Assembly: GCF_018069625.1 (NCBI RefSeq)
Contig: NZ_CP072941.1
Span: 9,486,001 to 9,550,000 of the forward strand
DNA: 64,000 bases
DNA from: Streptomyces yatensis
GTDB lineage: Bacteria; Actinomycetota; Actinomycetes; Streptomycetales; Streptomycetaceae
Direction: 5' to 3'
This document shows positions 8,601-15,628 of this stretch, in pieces (position 1 is the stretch's first letter; each line of letters begins with the position of its first letter). A program made the translations under genes and the position numbers. The notes beneath the pieces were generated by a model that saw only the letters and a list, made by a program, of their open reading frames with translations, ran no database searches and was not told the DNA's origin.

Positions 8601-9263
8601 GGAGCGCGCGGCGGCGGGCACCCGCTCCAGGGCCTCGGCCGCCCAGGACAGGGGTTCGGCGACGTCTTCGGGCAGGGTCGGCAGCAGGTCGGTCAGCAGT
8701 CCGCGCAGCTCGGCCAGATCGGCGGTGAGTTCGGGCTCGCCCACCACCACTTGGCGGCCCACATGGAAGGATTCGAGGAGGCGGGGCAGCGTGCCGTCCC
8801 ATCCGGCAGTCATACCGGGCGTCAGCAGCAACCGCACCAGGTGGAGGGTGGAGGCCCGCTCGTCCGACGGCTCGAGCGTCCCACGGGCGCGCGCCGCCCG
8901 CAGCACCCGCAGGCCCCGGCTCCGGTCGTCGTCGGTGGGGTGGTGCCGGTAGCGCTCGGCGTACAGGCCGCCGAGCCGGGCGCGCACGGTGCACAGCAGC
9001 GCGTCCTCCTCCGGCACGGCGGCCGCCGCCAACGCCGCCTCCAGTTCGCCCAGTTCGGCGATGAGGCGGTCGAGCGACCCGGGGTCGGCGTCGGCGTCGG
9101 CGGGCGAGTCCACGGGCGACCGAGTGCCGTCGGACGATCCCTTGGCCGCCGGGCCGTCGGGCGGGGGCGGGCCGTCCGGCGGGGGCGGGACGATCCACGC
9201 CAGCGCGTCGGCCGCCGCTCGTTCGGCTCGGTCACGTAATGCCACGAGGTCCTTGCCGTGCAT
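5607..9263 (-). CDS. CHAT-domain protease with long helical-repeat N-terminus
   Basis: 1218 residues from ATG 9263, which has a good GAAGGGGGA ribosome site. Residues 1 to about 850 are leucine/alanine-rich helical repeats, probably TPR-like. The C-terminal about 320 residues form a CHAT domain (caspase HetF-associated with TPRs), a clan CD cysteine peptidase, with the catalytic dyad visible as His1039 in HLVVHG and Cys1098 in LSACETD. A downstream DVVGSRWKVSD segment also fits the family. CHAT enzymes are proteases in bacterial immune and cell-death pathways. Here the gene heads an operon with an antitoxin and a RES toxin, coupled by an ATGA overlap, so the antitoxin is a plausible substrate. 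That link is inference. Confidence 0.87.
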   Translation of the reverse strand: MHGKDLVALRDRAERAAADALAWIVPPPPDGPPPPDGPAAKGSSDGTRSPVDSPADADADPGSLDRLIAELGELEAALAAAAVPEEDALLCTVRARLGGLYAERYRHHPTDDDRSRGLRVLRAARARGTLEPSDERASTLHLVRLLLTPGMTAGWDGTLPRLLESFHVGRQVVVGEPELTADLAELRGLLTDLLPTLPEDVAEPLSWAAEALERVPAAARSGDFEQMAALAAELAERMPDANSPLIQALCGMATEFATTAAGGGDETDRLEELSAEEAALTFAQAALMLELEVPGTIRTEDLEALVNEVSKGPAGEEAETAMRAAMSRMARGMRTGDADRLAEAAELIGTAAGNGSGRVDWMAGVISPGLLTAANILGGNLTDRDQARARLDALFGPASSVFESAHATGPGAEGLRLCSRSMHLQLRLDEALDERDAETLEELLDELLDLLEEAGEDSEWQFLVLFLLGQAQLSLATLDGGIPALRAGVAYFEEAANHPRLPTFARPLMDAQWAPLLALFSMIEPDPVRVSEAVARARRALDGPASTPDQRVWIRQGIGMALLTVHRSTGDRSDLEEAVGELEQARRELTERTSPAIRQKLLWELAEAYRLREDRERDDTGAAVATAHASLWVLAEDVLLQLGAEHGLEVARAGASRGLLAAHWAAVDGRIEEAVASLENGRGLVLRAAAAAAGIPEQLAARGEAELAEQWRAAVRDLPAPAAPTGGGLAPGTGGGTPDQVRSALTQVMSAAPGVEIPSRLRRRALDVLRRDSGEAPLRGLLGAPDIGELREALCATGTDALVYLVPGRGTADGVAVLVRSAAEPTALALPGLGAPGREPLERYLDAGARRSAVSEHGMDAHAEAHRHWEAALEGLCDWAGPAVLGPVLDALGPRAEGREEHNTPVRLVLVPCGNLGAVPWHAARLPGPRAGARRPYTYACEDAVISYAASGGEFLRAARRGRVPAGERAVLVADPSGDLTWAQDEVSALRTAYYTTALLYGWHDDAPENALGTPEDVLSHLPGDPAAPAASMLHLVVHGLAGMRPTDSALHLAGPAPEDAPDLEAAPGPGRLTVTRILDVPAGERAATGPLIVLSACETDLSSRDHDEALTPTTALLARGATDVVGSRWKVSDSASAALMVVFHHHLTVAGLAPPDALRAAQLWMLDHDRRPVPGLTGPLLAETQSDTGGLARIVSWAGFIHQGNPTPHAPVEGRQP

Positions 9264-9593
9264 GAAACGTCCCCCTTCGCCATGCCCCACTCATCATCCG
9301 CCCGGCCGCCCGAGCACAGGACCCCTTTGATCGCTCTTTCCGGAAACCGCCCGGAAGACGTCCTCGAATCGCCCAGTCGGATACGCGGGTTCGGGGCCGC
9401 GCGGGAACTCCCGCCCCGTGGTCACGGCGAAAAGGGACATGGGGTGAATGATGCGACATCCTGTCACGCCCGGTGAAACACCTTTATCGATGCGTGACCA
9501 AATGTGTGGGTGGTGTGCTTGCCCGCGCCCTACCCTCGCCGGTGGCTCAACGTTTCTGCACAGAACCCCCGCGGCGAGAAGGACGGAACGTAC
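9264..9593. other. Intergenic region between CHAT and MHYT genes
   Basis: 330 nt between two divergent genes. It must hold the promoters of the CHAT-antitoxin-RES operon and of the MHYT gene. It is somewhat less GC-rich than its surroundings. I could not identify a convincing -35/-10 pair, repeat or small gene in it. Confidence 0.6.
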
Positions 9594-10481
9594 ATGTACG
9601 GCACGATCGACGGGTTCAACTACGGGGTCACCACCCCGCTGGCGGCCTACCTCATGGCCTGTCTCGGGGGAGCCCTCGGCTTACGTTGCACCGCCCGGTC
9701 GGTGCGTACTCAGCGCTCCTGGAAGCCGGGCTGGCTCGCGCTCGGATCCGCGTCGATCGGCTCGGGCATCTGGACGATGCACTTCATCGCCATGATGGGG
9801 TTCCATGTGAAGGAAACCCCGGTCGGCTTCGACATACCGACCACCCTTCTCAGCCTTCTGGTGGCGATCGTCGTCGTCGGCATCGGCGTCTTCATGGTGG
9901 GCTACCGGGGCGTCTCCCGGGGGGTGCTGCTCTCGGCCGGTGTGTTCACCGGACTCGGCGTCGCGGGCATGCACTACATCGGGATGTCCGCGATGCGCAT
10001 GCAGGGGCATCTGGAGTACTCCGTGCCGACCGTGCTGCTCTCCGTCCTGATCGCGGTCGTGGCCGCGACCGCCGCCCTCTGGGCCGCCGTGACCATCCAT
10101 GGCTTCCGCGCCAGCCTGGGATCGAGCATGGTGATGGGGGTCGCGGTGACCGGGATGCACTACACGGGCATGGCCGCGGTCAGTGTCCGGCTGGACGATG
10201 TGCTCGGCGCCTCCGTCGGCGGTAATGCGCCGGCTTCGCTGATCCTCCCCATGCTGATCGGCCCGGTGATCTTTCTGGTGGTCGCGGGGACCATCATCAT
10301 GTTCGATCCGCTGCTGGTCCTGGGCGAGGGGGAGTGGAACGAAAAGAAGGCGGACAGCTCGCGCCTGCCCCCGCCACCACCTCGGCCCGTCTGGCCGGCC
10401 CGGCCGCCGGAGGACCCCGTTCAGGCCCCGGCCAGCCGCCCGGCCCCGCCCCACGGCGGCCAGGAATACGGCGGTTGGTGA
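9594..10481 (+). CDS. MHYT-domain integral membrane sensor
   Basis: 295 residues from ATG 9594, preceded by GAGAAGGA. The three MHYT signatures are present as MHFI (62-65), MHYI (126-129) and MHYT (188-191), each at the edge of a transmembrane helix. There are about seven hydrophobic helices in all. A proline-rich cytoplasmic tail follows from about residue 245. MHYT modules are proposed to bind copper through the Met/His residues and to sense a diatomic gas. Unlike many relatives it carries no GGDEF, EAL or kinase output domain, which is common in Streptomyces. The tail is followed after about 100 nt by a MITE-like element. Confidence 0.88.
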   Translation: MYGTIDGFNYGVTTPLAAYLMACLGGALGLRCTARSVRTQRSWKPGWLALGSASIGSGIWTMHFIAMMGFHVKETPVGFDIPTTLLSLLVAIVVVGIGVFMVGYRGVSRGVLLSAGVFTGLGVAGMHYIGMSAMRMQGHLEYSVPTVLLSVLIAVVAATAALWAAVTIHGFRASLGSSMVMGVAVTGMHYTGMAAVSVRLDDVLGASVGGNAPASLILPMLIGPVIFLVVAGTIIMFDPLLVLGEGEWNEKKADSSRLPPPPPRPVWPARPPEDPVQAPASRPAPPHGGQEYGGW

Positions 10482-10584
10482 ACCCGCGGCCGGCGGTCCG
10501 GGGCGCGACGAGGCGGGCCGAGGCCGACGCGGCGGAGCGGGCATCGATCCGCCGCCAACGGCCACCCCCGCGCCGCGTCCCGTG

Positions 10585-10784
10585 GGCCCTGGGTGTGTTG
10601 TCCGGCGGATCTTCGCGGGCCCGCGACGCCTGGCACGGCACCTCGCTGCGTTGTCGGGGTCGTCCGAGTACGACCCGGTACGAGGACGACCCTCCGCCTT
10701 GCGATGCTCCCCCAGCTACCGCTGGGAGGTGCCCCCCGCACCAGACGCCGCGGGCTGATCCGCGAAGATGCATCGGACAGGGCC
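10585..10784. mobile_element. MITE-like non-autonomous element, about 200 bp
   Basis: The two ends are imperfect inverted repeats. The left end (10585-10633) contains GGCCCTG, TCCG, ATCTTCGCGG, CCCGCG and CTGG in order. The right end (10741-10784) read on the other strand contains the same blocks. Inside are two hairpins: 10657-10671 with 10678-10692 (15-bp arms, 2 mismatches, 6-nt loop) and 10711-10716 with 10721-10726. No protein is encoded. The sequence resembles intergenic repeats I associate with Streptomyces genomes, but I could not search for copies. No clear target-site duplication is visible. The right end coincides with the carboxylesterase stop codon. Confidence 0.55.
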
Positions 10785-11920
10785 TAGTGGAACCGGCGCG
10801 TCCCCGACCAGCCCGGATCCCCCGTCATGGCGAACCGTACCCACGCGCCGTGCATCTCCTTGGCCAGCGACGGCGGGATGTCCGGGCCGAGCAGTCCGTT
10901 CGCCGTACGGAGCGCGGGCAGAGCGGTGTTGTCGAAGACGAACGGGACCTCCGCGGTGTGGCACGCGCCGAACGGCCCGCCCCGCCAGTCGAAGTCGTAG
11001 GTGAACACCTTGTCGTAGCGGGACACCAGCCGCTCACGGGCGTCGCGGAACATGGCGTCGATGCCCGCGCCGCGTTCCGGCCGCTGGTACAGCAGCGACT
11101 CCTGGGTGTTCGTGCCCACCAGCAGATCCACCGGATGCGGCGGGGACACCTCCTCCAGCTCATCGAGCACCACACCGAGCGGCGAGAGCCTCGGCCCCAC
11201 CCCGGGCAGGCCGGCGAGCGCGGCCACCAGGCGTTCGTCGGGGATGTCGGCGAACGCCTCGGCCGTGGCCGCAATGCCCAGCCGGTCGGCCAGGGCCCGG
11301 GTCGTCTGCGCCGCCTCCGCGCCGGTCAGGGTGTGCAGCCCACCGCTCTGGCTGATCGCACCCCGGAACAGCCCGGCGGCCTCGGGCGTCACCAGGAGCG
11401 CACTGACGATCATCCCTCCCGCCGACTGCCCGAACACCGTCACCCGGTCCGGGTCCCCGCCGTAGCCCGCGATGTGCTCGCGCACCCACCGCAGCGCCGC
11501 GAGCACGTCCAGCAGCCCCCGGTTGCGCGGGGCGTCCGGCAGGTCGAGCCAACCCGGCGCGCCGAGACGGTAGTTGAGGGTGACCAGGACCACGCCGTCG
11601 CGGGCGAAGGACGTCCCGTCGTACAGCGGCGCCTGGCCGGTGCCGGAGAGAAAGCCGCCGCCGTGTACGAAGACCATCACCGGGGCGCTGCCGTCGGTCC
11701 GGGGTGTCCAGACGTTGACCGTCAGATAGTCCTCGCCACGCACCCAGCCCTGACCCAGCGCCGGGCTCAGGTCCACCGCGAACCGTCGCTCGGGTGCCGG
11801 AGCCGTCGGCCCCGGCCCATCGCCGCCTGGGGCACCGTGCACGGGGGTCGGCGCGGCGAACCGCGCGGCGCCGGTGGGCGCGGCCGCGTACGGGATGTTC
11901 CGGACCACGCTCACCGCCAT
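10784..11920 (-). CDS. Type-B carboxylesterase, C-terminally shortened
   Basis: 378 residues from ATG 11920. This is an alpha/beta-hydrolase of the carboxylesterase type-B family: oxyanion-hole HGGGF (86-90), nucleophile elbow GQSAGG (Ser166), acid Glu274 in GTNTQES and His321 in FGACH. It should hydrolyse carboxylic esters. The family usually continues 25-100 residues beyond the GDP motif, but here the protein stops at GWSGTRRFH, exactly where the MITE-like element begins. The 3' end was therefore probably replaced by the insertion. The start overlaps the stop of the upstream metallo-hydrolase by 10 bp, so the two form an operon. Activity is uncertain because of the truncation. Confidence 0.85.
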   Translation of the reverse strand: MAVSVVRNIPYAAAPTGAARFAAPTPVHGAPGGDGPGPTAPAPERRFAVDLSPALGQGWVRGEDYLTVNVWTPRTDGSAPVMVFVHGGGFLSGTGQAPLYDGTSFARDGVVLVTLNYRLGAPGWLDLPDAPRNRGLLDVLAALRWVREHIAGYGGDPDRVTVFGQSAGGMIVSALLVTPEAAGLFRGAISQSGGLHTLTGAEAAQTTRALADRLGIAATAEAFADIPDERLVAALAGLPGVGPRLSPLGVVLDELEEVSPPHPVDLLVGTNTQESLLYQRPERGAGIDAMFRDARERLVSRYDKVFTYDFDWRGGPFGACHTAEVPFVFDNTALPALRTANGLLGPDIPPSLAKEMHGAWVRFAMTGDPGWSGTRRFH

Positions 11921-12807
11921 GCCGCCCACTCCTTCACCGCGAACCGCCCGCCGTCCCGCCGCACTTCGGCCGCGCCCGCGCCGGGGAAGTGCGCGGGGAA
12001 CAGCAGCGCGCGCTCGTCCGCGGCCTCGCCCAGCACCCGACGGCGGGCAACCCGCGCCCGGGGCTCGTCCTCGTCGAAACAGGGGCAGACGTCCGGCTCC
12101 ACGATCTGCAGCGGGCTGTGCAGCACATCGCCCGCGAAGATCGCCCGATCCGTACCGGACCGCAGCCGCACCACACAGGAGCCGGGGGTGTGGCCGGGGG
12201 CGGGCTCGAGGCGCAGCTGGGCGTCGATGTCGTAGTGGTCGCCCTCCCACAGCACGGTCTGCCCGGCCTGGTGGACGGGGGCGACACTGTCCTCGAACAC
12301 GTTCGCCATGCGGGGGCCGGAGCGGGTCCGGTGTCCGTTCTCGGGGTTCCAGTAGTCGAAGTCGGCCCGGGGGAACACATACTCCGCGTTGGGGAAGGTC
12401 GGCCGCCACTCGCCCTCCGTCCACGCGGTGTTCCATCCGACGTGGTCCCCGTGTACATGGGTGCAGATCACCAGGTCCACATCGGCCGGGCGGACCCCGG
12501 CCGCGGCCAGTTTCCCGAGGTAGTCCGTCTGCAGATGGTGGAAGAACGGCATATGCGGCCGCTCCCGGTCGTTGCCGACGCCGGTGTCGATCAGGATCGT
12601 CCGGCCCTCGCTGCGGAGCAGCCAGCTCTGGATCGTCGTGCGTACCTCATCGGCGGCCGGATCCAGGAATTCGGGTGCCAGCCAGCCCTCGTGCGTGCGC
12701 CAGTGCTCCATGGCCACGTCGGGGAAGACGAAGTCGCGTGGCAGACCCCTTGGGGCCACCTCTACCACGCGGGTGATCTCGACATTGCCAAGCGTGATGG
12801 TGTCCAT
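11911..12807 (-). CDS. MBL-fold metallo-hydrolase
   Basis: 298 residues. The zinc-binding signature HVHGDH is at 117-122, with further ligands expected in the GHTPGSC stretch, the AGDVLH aspartate and a late His (FPAHFPG). The fold is the metallo-beta-lactamase superfamily, of the branch that includes lactonases and other hydrolases (IDTGVGND, GDHVGWN). It could hydrolyse a lactone or ester; the substrate cannot be told from sequence. It is co-transcribed with the carboxylesterase (10-bp overlap) and divergent from the LAL regulator 88 bp away, which makes that regulator a likely controller. Confidence 0.87.
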   Translation of the reverse strand: MDTITLGNVEITRVVEVAPRGLPRDFVFPDVAMEHWRTHEGWLAPEFLDPAADEVRTTIQSWLLRSEGRTILIDTGVGNDRERPHMPFFHHLQTDYLGKLAAAGVRPADVDLVICTHVHGDHVGWNTAWTEGEWRPTFPNAEYVFPRADFDYWNPENGHRTRSGPRMANVFEDSVAPVHQAGQTVLWEGDHYDIDAQLRLEPAPGHTPGSCVVRLRSGTDRAIFAGDVLHSPLQIVEPDVCPCFDEDEPRARVARRRVLGEAADERALLFPAHFPGAGAAEVRRDGGRFAVKEWAAWR

Positions 12808-12853
12808 GAGTCCAGCCTGTGCGTCCGCGGGCGTCGGCGGTATCCGTCATGTG

Positions 12854-12889
12854 ACTGCACCACCGGGCTACTGCACCACGGGTTAGAGT
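12854..12889 (+). promoter_or_regulatory. Tandem direct repeat and possible -10 before the LAL gene
   Basis: Two adjacent near-identical copies of ACTGCACCAC(C)GGG (12854-12868 and 12870-12884) are followed by TAGAGT (12884-12889), a plausible -10 seven bases before the ATG, which would make the transcript leaderless. The repeats may bind the LAL regulator or another activator serving both divergent units. Confidence 0.4.
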
Positions 12890-12895
12890 CGAGGG

Positions 12896-15628
12896 ATGAC
12901 CATGGTCGGGCGGGAGAGTGAGAGCGCGGCCGTACTCGGTCTGACCAGCGGTGTGCTGATCCTTACGGGCGAACCGGGTGCCGGCAAGAGCACCCTGCTC
13001 GGCCTCGCGGCGGATCGCCACCAGGGCCGGGTGCTGCGGATGACGGGCAGCGAGAGCGAGGCGAACCTGACGTTCGCGGGGCTGCACCAGCTGCTGCGGC
13101 CGGTGCTGGGGGAGACCGCCGGGCTGTCGGCGCGTCAGCGGTCGGCCCTGCTCGGCGCCATCGGCCTGGAGGACGCCGAGTCCCATGGCACTGGCCGCGC
13201 GGAGGCCGAGCCCCACGACATCGGCCGCGTGGGGGCCGAGCCCTGCCGTATCGACAGCGGCCACGGTGGCCCGCCCGACCGGCTGCTGCTCGGCGTCGCA
13301 CTGCTCACCCTGCTCTCGGACCTCGCCCGGCGATCGCCCGTCCTGGTGGTCGCCGACGATCTGCAGTGGATCGACGCCGGCTCGCTGGAACTGCTCGCCT
13401 TCGCCGCCCGGCGCATCGGCGACGAACCCCTCGCCGTGCTGGCCGCGGCCAGGGAACCGGCGGGCGAGGGCATCCGGGGCGGGGCCACGGCGCCGTTCTC
13501 CGGCTTTCCCGTGCGCACGCTGGGCCCGCTGGACGCGACCGCCGCGGGCCTCCTGCTGGACCGGCAGCCGTATCCGCCGACCGGCCGCGGCCGGCTGCGC
13601 ATCCTCGACCAGGCCGCCGGAAACCCGCTGGCGCTGGTCGAACTGGCCCGGGCGAACGGCGCCTGCGGCGCGGACTCGGCCGACTCCGCCGAAGGCGAGC
13701 TCCTGCCGCCCACCGACCGTCTGATGCGGGTCTTCGCCGCCGACCTCGATCCCCTGCCCGAGGCCACCCGGCAGGCGCTGCTCCTGGTCGCGGCGGACGA
13801 GCGGGCGGTGGCGGGCCGGGTCGAGGCGCTGGCCCCGGCCGAGGCCGCCGGACTGCTGCGGCTCACCGGTGGCGGCCACGACGGCTGGCGGGCCCGCTTC
13901 CGGCATCCGCTGATCAGGTCCGCGATCTACCACTCCGCACCGCTGGCCGCCCGCCGTCAGGCCCACCGCGACCTCGCCGCGCTGCTCGGTGCCGAACCCG
14001 ACCGCCGCGCCTGGCATCTGGCCGCCGCCGCGGACGGACCGGACGAGGAGATCGCCGCGGCTCTGGAGGAGTCGGCGGCCAGGGCGCTGGAGCGTGGCGG
14101 ATACACCGCCGCCACCACCGCGCTGGAACGTGCCGCCGAGCTGAGCCCCGGGCGCCGCGACCGCGCCCGCCGCCTGGTGGCCGCGGCGGGTGCGGCGGTG
14201 TCCACCGGACAGCCGCACTGGGTGCGCCGGCTCGCCGCCGGTGCCGTGGAGCTCACCGACGACCCGGCGCTGTCGGCCGAGGCATCGCTGCGGGTGGGCC
14301 AGGTGCTCACGCTGAGCACCGAGCACGACACCGCGCTGTCCCTGCTGCTGCGGGCGGCGGAGGATCCCGGGCTGCGCCGGATCGCGCTCGCCTCCGCGTC
14401 GGTGGCGGGCTTCTACTCGGGCGACGAGGAATACCGCCTCACCGTACGGGCCCGGGCACAGGACGACCCCTGGACGCTCGCGGTGACCGACCCCACCGCG
14501 CACCGGTCCGAGCGGGTGGCGGCGATCCCGGCGCTGGTCGAGCGGGCGGACGGCGACCCCGCCCGGCTGATCTCGCTCGGCGCCATGGCCTGGCTGCTCG
14601 ACGAGACCGCACTCGCGGTACGGATCTTCGACGACGCCCTCCACCGCTGGCGGCTGGGGGGCACCCTGCCCATCGGGCTCGGCTGCTCGGCCGGGTGGGC
14701 CTATCTGGACCACGGGCTGTGGGCCCAGGCCCGTACCGCCGCCGTGAACAGCAACTCCGCGGGTGCCGGGCTGCCACACCTCGACGCCGCCGCACGGTCG
14801 CTCGAAGCGGCCGCCCTCGCGCTGACCGGCCGGACCGACGAGGCCCGCACCGCGGGCTCCGCCGCGCTCGCCCTCGTCGATCCGCACCGCAGCCGCGCCG
14901 TCGCCGTCCGGGCCCGGTGGGCGCTGGGCATGGCCGCGGTGGCCGACGGCGACCACGTCGGCGCCTACGAGCAGTTCCGCCTGCTGTTCACGGCCGACGG
15001 CGAGCCCGTCCACTACGCGTGTTCCTTCCCCGCCGTCGCCGAACTGGCCGCCGCGGCCGTCCGCACCGGCCACGGCGCCGAGACCGCCGCCATCGTGGAG
15101 CGCATCGCCGACCGGCTCGCCGAGGACCCCTCGCCCCGGATGCGCATCCTGCTCCACCGCGCCCGTGCGCTGCTCGAACCGGCGGCTGCCGAGCCGCACT
15201 TCGCCGCGGCCCTCGCCGAACCCACGGGCGGCCAATGGCCCTTCGAACGCGCGCAGCTCCTGCTGGACCACGCCGAATGGCTGCGCCGCCGCCACCGCAT
15301 CACCGAGGCCCGCCACCAGCTGAACACCGCGCTGGAGACCTTCCGCCGCCTCGGCGCCCGCCCCTGGATCGACCGCACCCAGGCCGAACTGCGCGCCGCC
15401 GGGATCGAATCCGCCCCCACCAGCCCCGACGCCCTCACCTCCCTGTCCCCGCAGCAGCAGCACATCATCCGCCTGGCGGCGCAGGGCCTGAGCAACCGTG
15501 AGATCGGCGAACGGCTCTTTCTCTCTCCCCGTACCGTCGGCTCGCACCTCTACCGCAGCTTCCCGAAACTCGGCGTCACCGCCCGCTCCCAGTTGCGCGA
15601 CCTGATCGAGGCGTCCTCCCCGTCGTAG
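12896..15628 (+). CDS. LAL-type LuxR-family transcriptional regulator
   Basis: 910 residues. The N-terminal P-loop ATPase has Walker A GEPGAGKS (25-32) and a Walker-B-like ADDLQW (153-158). A long helical/TPR-like middle follows, and a C-terminal LuxR helix-turn-helix (about 850-905, with LSNREIGERLFLSPRTVGSHL). This is the large ATP-binding LuxR (MalT-like) architecture, typical of pathway activators in Streptomyces. It is divergent from the MBL hydrolase and esterase genes, which it may control. A 30-bp in-frame repeat lies between the Walker motifs. The 3' end overlaps by 53 bp the convergent histidine kinase gene, if that kinase's stop is as called. Confidence 0.9.
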   Translation: MTMVGRESESAAVLGLTSGVLILTGEPGAGKSTLLGLAADRHQGRVLRMTGSESEANLTFAGLHQLLRPVLGETAGLSARQRSALLGAIGLEDAESHGTGRAEAEPHDIGRVGAEPCRIDSGHGGPPDRLLLGVALLTLLSDLARRSPVLVVADDLQWIDAGSLELLAFAARRIGDEPLAVLAAAREPAGEGIRGGATAPFSGFPVRTLGPLDATAAGLLLDRQPYPPTGRGRLRILDQAAGNPLALVELARANGACGADSADSAEGELLPPTDRLMRVFAADLDPLPEATRQALLLVAADERAVAGRVEALAPAEAAGLLRLTGGGHDGWRARFRHPLIRSAIYHSAPLAARRQAHRDLAALLGAEPDRRAWHLAAAADGPDEEIAAALEESAARALERGGYTAATTALERAAELSPGRRDRARRLVAAAGAAVSTGQPHWVRRLAAGAVELTDDPALSAEASLRVGQVLTLSTEHDTALSLLLRAAEDPGLRRIALASASVAGFYSGDEEYRLTVRARAQDDPWTLAVTDPTAHRSERVAAIPALVERADGDPARLISLGAMAWLLDETALAVRIFDDALHRWRLGGTLPIGLGCSAGWAYLDHGLWAQARTAAVNSNSAGAGLPHLDAAARSLEAAALALTGRTDEARTAGSAALALVDPHRSRAVAVRARWALGMAAVADGDHVGAYEQFRLLFTADGEPVHYACSFPAVAELAAAAVRTGHGAETAAIVERIADRLAEDPSPRMRILLHRARALLEPAAAEPHFAAALAEPTGGQWPFERAQLLLDHAEWLRRRHRITEARHQLNTALETFRRLGARPWIDRTQAELRAAGIESAPTSPDALTSLSPQQQHIIRLAAQGLSNREIGERLFLSPRTVGSHLYRSFPKLGVTARSQLRDLIEASSPS
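13175..13260 (+). repeat. 30-bp in-frame tandem repeat in the LAL gene
   Basis: GCCGAG recurs at 13175, 13205 and 13235, with related sequence in between, giving almost three 30-bp units. They encode a 10-residue repeat beginning AE(S/P). The repeat sits in a variable linker after Walker A and is probably a neutral expansion. Confidence 0.6.

Noticed and set aside
5634..9239. A 1201-codon plus-strand frame opposite the CHAT gene
   Set aside because: It is an antisense shadow with Gly/Arg/Gln-rich low-complexity content. The CHAT dyad and helical repeats on the other strand are unambiguous.
12647..15547. A 966-codon minus-strand frame opposite the LAL regulator
   Set aside because: It has no recognisable domain; the LAL Walker and LuxR motifs on the plus strand explain the region.
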